DNA of 18,873 nt from the NCBI GenBank assembly GCA_051000395.1, contig JBPCOI010000004.1:1-18873 (forward strand), written 5' to 3'. Below the pieces are notes generated by a model. It did not search any database and had not been told where the DNA came from. It saw only the letters and a program-made list of their open reading frames with translations. Positions 14,065-18,873 of this stretch are shown piece after piece; the stretch's first letter is position 1, and every line of letters begins with the position of its first letter. This stretch comes from JBPCOI01 sp051000395 (GTDB taxonomy: Bacteria; Actinomycetota; Actinomycetes; Mycobacteriales; Jatrophihabitantaceae). The position numbers were made by a program, and so were the translations under genes.

Positions 14065-14930
14065 TGACGGCTCTGCGGCCCGGCCTGCGACAACGGGCGC
14101 AGGTGGGCGAGCTCGCCGACTGCGACCTCGCCGAACTGGGGCTGCTGCTCGACGCCGATCCGCTGGTCAACGCGGTGGTGAGCGCGCGTGTGCGCGCTGC
14201 CGGCTCGCTGCAGCCAGCCCGGCTCGGCGGGACGGTGCTCGGCGTGCGCCGCGACGGCGTGCTGCACGGTGCGCTCTACAACGGGGGCAACCTGCTGCCA
14301 ATCGGCGGTGACGAGTCGGACTGGGGCGCCCTGGCGCGCTTCGTCGTGCAGCGGCGCCGGACGTGCACCGCGATCGTCGGACGGGCCGAGGCGGTCGCGG
14401 TCATGTGGCCAGTGCTCGCGGCCGGCTGGGCATCGGCGCGGGCACTTCGCCCGGTACAGCCCCTGCTCAGGCTCGACGACGTGCCGAGCGTGCCCGGCGA
14501 CGAGCGGGTTCGTGCCGCGCGTCCGGATGAGCTGGAGCGCTACCTGCCCGCCGCCGCCGCGATGTTCGCCGAGGAACTCGGCGTCTCCCCGCACGTGGCT
14601 CCCGGCAGCGCCGCGTTCCGGAGCCGGGTGAGCGAGCTGCTCCGTCGCGGGCGCGCGTTCGCCGCCTTCGACTTCCGCGGACAGGTGACCTTCAAGGCCG
14701 ACCTCGCCGCCGTCACGCCGTACACCTGCCAGATCCAGGGGGTGTGGGTGCGTCCCGACCTGCGCGGGCAGGGCACCGCCACGGCCGCCCTCGCCACCGT
14801 GGCGCGGCACGCCCTCGCCCTGGCGCCGACGGTGAGCCTGTACGTCAACGACTACAACGCGCCCGCGCGCCGCGTCTACCAGAAGCTCGGGATGCGGCAG
14901 CACGCCACGCTGTCCACGGTGCTGCTGTGA
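14064..14930 (+). CDS. GNAT family N-acetyltransferase (actinobacterial, two-domain)
   Basis: This is a 288-residue protein. The C-terminal ~140 residues form a GNAT acetyltransferase: motif A GVWVRPDLRGQGTATAALATV binds acetyl-CoA (RGQGT pyrophosphate loop), and SLYVNDYNAPARRVYQKLGM is motif B. The N-terminal ~130 residues (LADCDLAELGLLLDADPLVNAVVSARV ... LGVRRDGVLHGALYNGGNLLPIGG) look like the DUF4081-type domain found in actinobacterial proteins next to ispG, such as the one I recall as Rv2867c. The substrate is unknown. The start is GTG 14064; the next in-frame choices would cut conserved sequence. A strong dyad lies directly upstream. The stop overlaps the next start in GTGA. Confidence 0.9.
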   Translation: MTALRPGLRQRAQVGELADCDLAELGLLLDADPLVNAVVSARVRAAGSLQPARLGGTVLGVRRDGVLHGALYNGGNLLPIGGDESDWGALARFVVQRRRTCTAIVGRAEAVAVMWPVLAAGWASARALRPVQPLLRLDDVPSVPGDERVRAARPDELERYLPAAAAMFAEELGVSPHVAPGSAAFRSRVSELLRRGRAFAAFDFRGQVTFKADLAAVTPYTCQIQGVWVRPDLRGQGTATAALATVARHALALAPTVSLYVNDYNAPARRVYQKLGMRQHATLSTVLL

Positions 14931-15607
14931 GCACGATCCGTGCAGTGATCTTCGACTGGGGCGGCACGTTGACGCCATGGCACACGGTCGAGCCGTACGA
15001 GGCCTGGCTGGCTGCTGCGGGCGATCCCGCCATCGCCGCGCGCCTGCACGCTGCGGAGAATGCCGCGTGGCAGCGCAGCCGCGACGCGCACCGCAGCGCC
15101 ACCGTGGCCGACGTGTTCGCCGCCGCCGAGATCGAGCGCACCGAGGACATGCTCAGGGCCCTGCACGAGTGGTGGGAGCCGCACACGCTCATCGACCCCG
15201 ACGTCCTGCCGCTGTTCACCGCCCTGCACGAGCGCGACATCCGCGTCGGCGTGCTGTCGAACACGATCTGGCCGCGCGCCGAGCACGAGCGGATCTTCGC
15301 GCGCGACGACGTCACCGCGCTCATCGACGGGGCGGTGTACACCTCGGGCATCCCGTGGACCAAACCGCATCCGCTGGCCTTCCGTGCTGCCCTCGACGCC
15401 GTCGGTGTCGAGGATCCCGCGCAGGCCGTCTTCGTCGGAGACCGGCTCTTCGACGACATCCACGGCGCGAAGGGCGCGGGCATGCGCGCCGTGCTCGTCC
15501 CGCACAGCACGATCCCGGCCGAGCAGCTGGGCCCGGTCACCGGCGAGCCGGACGCCGTCATCCACCGCCTGGCTGACCTCCTGGACGTGATCGACGCCTG
15601 GGGCTGA
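14927..15607 (+). CDS. HAD-superfamily hydrolase-like protein with DWG motif I
   Basis: This 226-residue cytoplasmic protein has the HAD Rossmann core and an alpha-helical cap (residues ~20-80). Motif I is VIFDWGGTLTPW: the nucleophile Asp10 is present, but the usual second Asp (general acid, D+2) is Gly12. Motif II is VGVLSNT, motif III is TKPHPLAF (Lys) and motif IV is FVGDRLFDDIHGAKGAGM (Asp residues for magnesium). The fold is therefore complete, but the acid/base residue is missing. FDxGG variants are known among HAD proteins, so this may be a subfamily trait. The substrate is unknown. GTG 14927 overlaps the GNAT stop (GTGA), implying co-translation. The long upstream open frame is antisense-like noise within the GNAT gene. 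Confidence 0.88.
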   Translation: MSTIRAVIFDWGGTLTPWHTVEPYEAWLAAAGDPAIAARLHAAENAAWQRSRDAHRSATVADVFAAAEIERTEDMLRALHEWWEPHTLIDPDVLPLFTALHERDIRVGVLSNTIWPRAEHERIFARDDVTALIDGAVYTSGIPWTKPHPLAFRAALDAVGVEDPAQAVFVGDRLFDDIHGAKGAGMRAVLVPHSTIPAEQLGPVTGEPDAVIHRLADLLDVIDAWG

Positions 15608-15642
15608 GCCGAATGTCGGCAGGGCAGGGCATCCTGTAATGC

Positions 15643-17376
15643 ATGCTCACCGCACTGCTGCGCACCTATGTGCGGCCCTACCGGCGCTGGCTCGTCGCCG
15701 TGGTCGTGCTGCAGCTGCTCGGCACGATGGCGTCGCTGTACCTGCCCAGCCTCAACGCGGACATCATCGACAACGGGATCGCGAAGGGCAACACCGGCTA
15801 CATCGTGCGAACCGGCGGCTGGATGCTCGCGATCAGTCTCGTGCAGATCGCCTGCTCGGTCGTCGCGGTGTACTTCGGCGCGCGCACTGCGATGAGCTTC
15901 GGCCGCGACGTGCGCCGCGCGGTGTTCCACCACGTCGGCCGGTTCTCCGCGCGGGAGGTCGCGCACTTCGGGGCGCCCTCGCTGATCACTCGCAACACCA
16001 ACGACGTGCAGCAGGTGCAGATGCTCGTCGTGATGACGTGCACGATGATGATCGCGGCGCCGATCATGTGCGTCGGCGGGGTGATCATGGCGTTGCGCGA
16101 GAACCTCGGCCTGTCCTGGCTGGTCGGGGTCAGCGTGCCCGTCCTGGCGATCGCCATTGGGCTGATCATCCGCCGGATGGTGCCGCAGTTTCGCGCCATG
16201 CAGGAACGCATCGACGTCGTCAACCGAGTGCTGCGCGAGCAGATCACCGGCGTGCGCGTCGTGCGCGCGTTCGTGCGCGAACCGATCGAGACCCGCCGCT
16301 TCGGTGATGCGAACGATGCGCTGACGCTGACCGGTTTGCGCGCGGGCCGGCTGATGGTGCTGATCTTCCCGACGGTCATGCTGGTTCTGAACCTGTCCAG
16401 CGTCGCCGTGCTGTGGTTCGGGGCTGCCCGGATCGATTCGGGACAGATGCAGGTGGGCTCCCTGACGGCGTTCCTGACCTACCTGATGCAGATCCTCATG
16501 TCGGTGATGATGGCGACCTTCATGCTGATGATGATCCCGCGCGCCGCTGTCTGCGCCGAACGGCTGCAGGAGGTCCTCGGCACGCAGTCCTCGGTCGTGC
16601 CGCCGACGGTGCCGGTCACGTCGATGCGCGCCCGCGCCGAGGTCGAGTTCCGCGCTGTGAGCTTCCAGTACCCGGGCGCGGCGGCCCCCGTACTGCGCGA
16701 GATCAGCTTCCGGGCCGGCCCGGGCCGCACGACTGCGATCATCGGTAGCACGGGCTCGGGCAAGAGCACCCTGGTCTCGCTCGTTGCCCGGCTCGTTGAC
16801 GTGAGCGGCGGAACGGTCCTTGTCGACGGGGTGGACGTACGCGAGCTGGAACCGGAGCTGTTGTGGAGCCGGATCGGCCTCGTTCCGCAGCAGGCCTACC
16901 TGTTCTCCGGGACGGTCGCGAGCAACCTGCGCTACGGCAAGCCGGACGCCAGCGACGACGAGCTGTGGGAGGCGCTCGCCGTCGCGCAGGCTCGCGATTT
17001 CGTGGAAGCGATGCCGGCCGGGCTGCAGGCGCCGATCGCGCAGGGCGGCACGAACGTCTCCGGCGGCCAGCGCCAGCGACTGGCGATCGCCCGCGAGCTC
17101 GTCCGCCGGCCCGAGATCTACCTGTTCGACGAGTCGTTCTCCGCCCTGGACCTCGGCACCGACGCGCGCCTGCGTGCCGCGCTGCGTCCGGTGACCGAAG
17201 ACGTCGCGGTCATCGTCGTCGCGCAGCGTGTCTCCACGATCGTGGACGCCGACCAGATCGTCGTGCTCGACGGCGGCGCGGTCGTCGGCCTGGGCACGCA
17301 CGACGAGCTGCGCCGGACGTGCCGCACCTACGCCGAGATCGTCGACTCGCAGCTTTCCGCTGAGCAGGCAGCGTGA
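15643..17376 (+). CDS. ABC exporter half-transporter, first subunit of a heterodimer
   Basis: This 577-residue protein has an N-terminal six-helix ABC exporter membrane domain (residues ~1-310, e.g. LVAVVVLQLLGTMASLYLPSLNADIIDNGI) and a C-terminal ATPase domain. Walker A is GSTGSGKST (Lys374), the Q loop is VPQQAYLFSGTV, the signature is VSGGQRQRLAIAREL and Walker B is IYLFDESFSALD (Asp496, Glu497). The switch residue, normally His in AHR, is Gln528 (VAQRVST). That H-to-Q change is typical of the non-canonical member of heterodimeric exporters. The Walker B Glu is intact, however, where I recall Asp in many actinobacterial relatives (FDDSFSALD). ATG 15643 has only a weak GGCAGGGCAGG upstream. 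The stop overlaps the partner gene in GTGA. The exported substrate cannot be told. Confidence 0.93.
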   Translation: MLTALLRTYVRPYRRWLVAVVVLQLLGTMASLYLPSLNADIIDNGIAKGNTGYIVRTGGWMLAISLVQIACSVVAVYFGARTAMSFGRDVRRAVFHHVGRFSAREVAHFGAPSLITRNTNDVQQVQMLVVMTCTMMIAAPIMCVGGVIMALRENLGLSWLVGVSVPVLAIAIGLIIRRMVPQFRAMQERIDVVNRVLREQITGVRVVRAFVREPIETRRFGDANDALTLTGLRAGRLMVLIFPTVMLVLNLSSVAVLWFGAARIDSGQMQVGSLTAFLTYLMQILMSVMMATFMLMMIPRAAVCAERLQEVLGTQSSVVPPTVPVTSMRARAEVEFRAVSFQYPGAAAPVLREISFRAGPGRTTAIIGSTGSGKSTLVSLVARLVDVSGGTVLVDGVDVRELEPELLWSRIGLVPQQAYLFSGTVASNLRYGKPDASDDELWEALAVAQARDFVEAMPAGLQAPIAQGGTNVSGGQRQRLAIARELVRRPEIYLFDESFSALDLGTDARLRAALRPVTEDVAVIVVAQRVSTIVDADQIVVLDGGAVVGLGTHDELRRTCRTYAEIVDSQLSAEQAA

Positions 17377-18873
17377 GCGCGCCCGGCGCGCGAGTCGTGC
17401 CCAAGCGATTGCCCAGCGCGGCGGCGGGCGCGCGTCGTGGCGGTCCGCCGTGGATGAGCGCGGGCATGCCCGCCGAGAAGTCGATGAACTTCGGGCCGTC
17501 CGCGAAGCGACTGCTCGGCAGGCTCGCCCCCGAGCGCACCCGGGTGCTGTGCGTGCTGGGCTTGGCGCTCGTCAGCGTGGGCCTCGCCGTGCTTGGACCG
17601 AAGCTCCTGGGCCAGGCCACCGATGTGATCTTCGCCGGCGTGATCGGCAAGCGGCTGCCGGGCGGCGTGGACGCTCAGCAGGCTGCGGCCGCTGCGCGCG
17701 CCCGCGGCAACGGCAACTTCGCGGATCTGATCCTGCGCTCGCACGTCGTACCCGGCGCGGGTATCGACTTCGGCCGGCTGGGCACGATTCTATTGCTCGC
17801 GGCCGGCGTCTACGCCGGCGCAAGCGTGCTGTCGTGGCTGCAGGGTTACCTGCTCAACGACGTCGTGCAGAACAGCGTGCGCCGGTTGCGCTCCGACGTC
17901 GAGGACAAGATCAACCACCTGCCGCTGCCGTACTTCGACAAGCAGCCGCGCGGCGAGCTGCTCAGCCGGGTCACCAACGACATCGACAACATCGCCACGA
18001 GCCTGCAGCAGACCATGAGCCAGCTGCTGACCTCGCTGCTCACGGTCGTCGGAGTGGTCGTGATGATGCTCCTCATCTCACCGCTGCTGGCTCTGATCGC
18101 GCTGGTCACCATCCCGGTGTCGATCGTCGTGACGAAGCAGATCGCCAAGCGGTCGCAGGGCAAATTCATCGCACAGTGGACGAACACCGGGCAGCTCAAC
18201 GGCCAGATCGAGGAGGCCTTCAGCGGGCACCAGCTGGTCAAGGTGTTCGGTCGGCACCGCGAGATCGAGGAGGCCTTCTCGCGCAAAAACGACGAGCTGT
18301 TCGAGGCCAGCTTCGGCGCGCAGTTCGTCAGCGGGATCATCATGCCGACGATGATGTTCGTCGGGAACCTGAACTACGTCGCGATCGCGGTCGTGGGTGG
18401 CCTGCGGGTGGCCTCCGGAAGCATGAGCCTGGGCGACGTGCAGGCCTTCATCCAGTACTCGCGACAGTTCACCCAGCCGCTGACGACCGTCGCGTCGATG
18501 GCGAACCTGCTGCAGTCCGGCGTCGCGTCCGCGGAGCGCGTCTTCGACCTGCTCGACGCCGAGGAGCAGTCCGCCGAGCCGGCCTCGGCGCCCGCGCGGG
18601 CGGCCGTGGCCCGCGGGCAGGTCGAGTTCGAGCACGTGTGGTTCAGCTACACCGACTCCGAACCCTTGATCGAGGATCTCTCGCTCGTCGCGAAGCCGGG
18701 GCAGACGATCGCCATCGTCAGTCCCACCGGGGCGGGCACGACCACGCTCGTCAACCTGATCCTGCGTTTCTACGAGCTCGAAGCGGGGCGCATCACCCTC
18801 GCCGGCCGCGACATCACCACCCTGCGGCGCGAGGAGCTGCGTGGGCAGATCGGCATGGTCTTGCAGGACGCCT
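17373..18873 (+). CDS. ABC exporter half-transporter, second subunit (cut by window end)
   Basis: 500 residues are visible and the frame is open to the window edge. After a Gly/Pro/Met-rich N-terminal tail (to about residue 45, ending PAEKSMNFGPSAKRLL) come six membrane helices with a long extracellular insert (~residues 90-125). The family block LPLPYFDKQPRGELLSRVTNDIDNI follows, then the ATPase domain from about residue 412 (VEFEHVWFSYTDSEPLIEDLSL). Walker A reads SPTGAGTTT at residues 450-458 instead of GPTGAGKTT: the first Gly is Ser450 and the essential Lys is Thr456. The Q loop (IGMVLQDA) is reached at the edge; signature, Walker B and switch lie outside. GTG 17373 overlaps the preceding stop (GTGA), so the two halves are translationally coupled and most likely heterodimerise. 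Confidence 0.92.
   Translation, partial: MSAPGARVVPKRLPSAAAGARRGGPPWMSAGMPAEKSMNFGPSAKRLLGRLAPERTRVLCVLGLALVSVGLAVLGPKLLGQATDVIFAGVIGKRLPGGVDAQQAAAAARARGNGNFADLILRSHVVPGAGIDFGRLGTILLLAAGVYAGASVLSWLQGYLLNDVVQNSVRRLRSDVEDKINHLPLPYFDKQPRGELLSRVTNDIDNIATSLQQTMSQLLTSLLTVVGVVVMMLLISPLLALIALVTIPVSIVVTKQIAKRSQGKFIAQWTNTGQLNGQIEEAFSGHQLVKVFGRHREIEEAFSRKNDELFEASFGAQFVSGIIMPTMMFVGNLNYVAIAVVGGLRVASGSMSLGDVQAFIQYSRQFTQPLTTVASMANLLQSGVASAERVFDLLDAEEQSAEPASAPARAAVARGQVEFEHVWFSYTDSEPLIEDLSLVAKPGQTIAIVSPTGAGTTTLVNLILRFYELEAGRITLAGRDITTLRREELRGQIGMVLQDA

Noticed and set aside
15608..15620. Hairpin GCCGA-atg-TCGGC after the HAD gene as a terminator
   Set aside because: The stem is only 5 bp with a 3-nt loop and no U-run, and the next gene begins 23 nt later; too weak to call.
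1..18873. Search for CRISPR arrays, insertion sequences, integrases or phage genes
   Set aside because: No regularly spaced repeats, transposase or integrase motifs or terminal inverted repeats were seen; the gene content is chromosomal housekeeping and metabolism.

Overview
The window is very GC-rich, gene-dense bacterial DNA with many GTG starts and almost only TGA stops. Three things point to an actinobacterium (Actinomycetota): this composition, the block dxr - site-2 protease - ispG - GNAT, and actinobacteria-typical small proteins (DUF2631, DUF3618). As I recall it, Mycobacterium tuberculosis has the same block at Rv2870c-Rv2867c. I cannot name a genus.

Layout. At 1-259 (minus) is the 5' part of a DUF2631 membrane protein. 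At 325-1995 (plus) is a metallo-beta-lactamase/Rieske [2Fe-2S] fusion gene broken by an in-frame TAA at 946-948. At 1955-2027 (minus) is a tRNA with anticodon UAG but a short variable region; the reading frame of the fusion gene runs antisense into it. At 2075-2867 are the divergent bcp peroxiredoxin and a DUF3618 gene. At 2997-4619 is a two-gene phosphate uptake operon (PhoU-like DUF47 protein and Pit permease). At 4609-6787 (minus) is the complete 5-oxoprolinase operon pxpABC. At 6896-8703 are a lactate 2-monooxygenase-type flavoenzyme and an overlapping DUF998 membrane protein, followed at 8711-10108 by glutamate decarboxylase. At 10134-14930 come dxr, a Rip/RseP-type protease, ispG and a GNAT acetyltransferase; a HAD-like phosphatase overlaps the GNAT gene (to 15607). 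At 15643 to the window end is a translationally coupled ABC exporter pair, the second member cut by the window edge.

How genes work together. dxr and ispG are two steps of the MEP isoprenoid pathway. The Pit permease and the DUF47 protein form a phosphate uptake module. PxpABC turns 5-oxoproline into glutamate, which the nearby decarboxylase could turn into GABA; this link is inference from proximity. Most operon partners are joined by ATGA, GTGA or TGATG overlaps. Several genes (the MBL/Rieske gene, dxr, ispG, gad, bcp) show a -10-like hexamer 6-7 nt before the start codon, the layout of leaderless mRNAs.

The most unusual points are: the premature TAA in an otherwise intact MBL/Rieske gene; the short-armed tRNA with a leucine-type anticodon; the loss of the Walker A lysine in the second ABC subunit, combined with an unusual ATPase motif set in its partner; a hairpin whose 3' arm reaches the GNAT start codon; and a perfect head-to-tail 25-nt duplication between ispG and the GNAT gene. 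I see no mobile element, CRISPR array, phage gene or rRNA, and I cannot claim a new system here.
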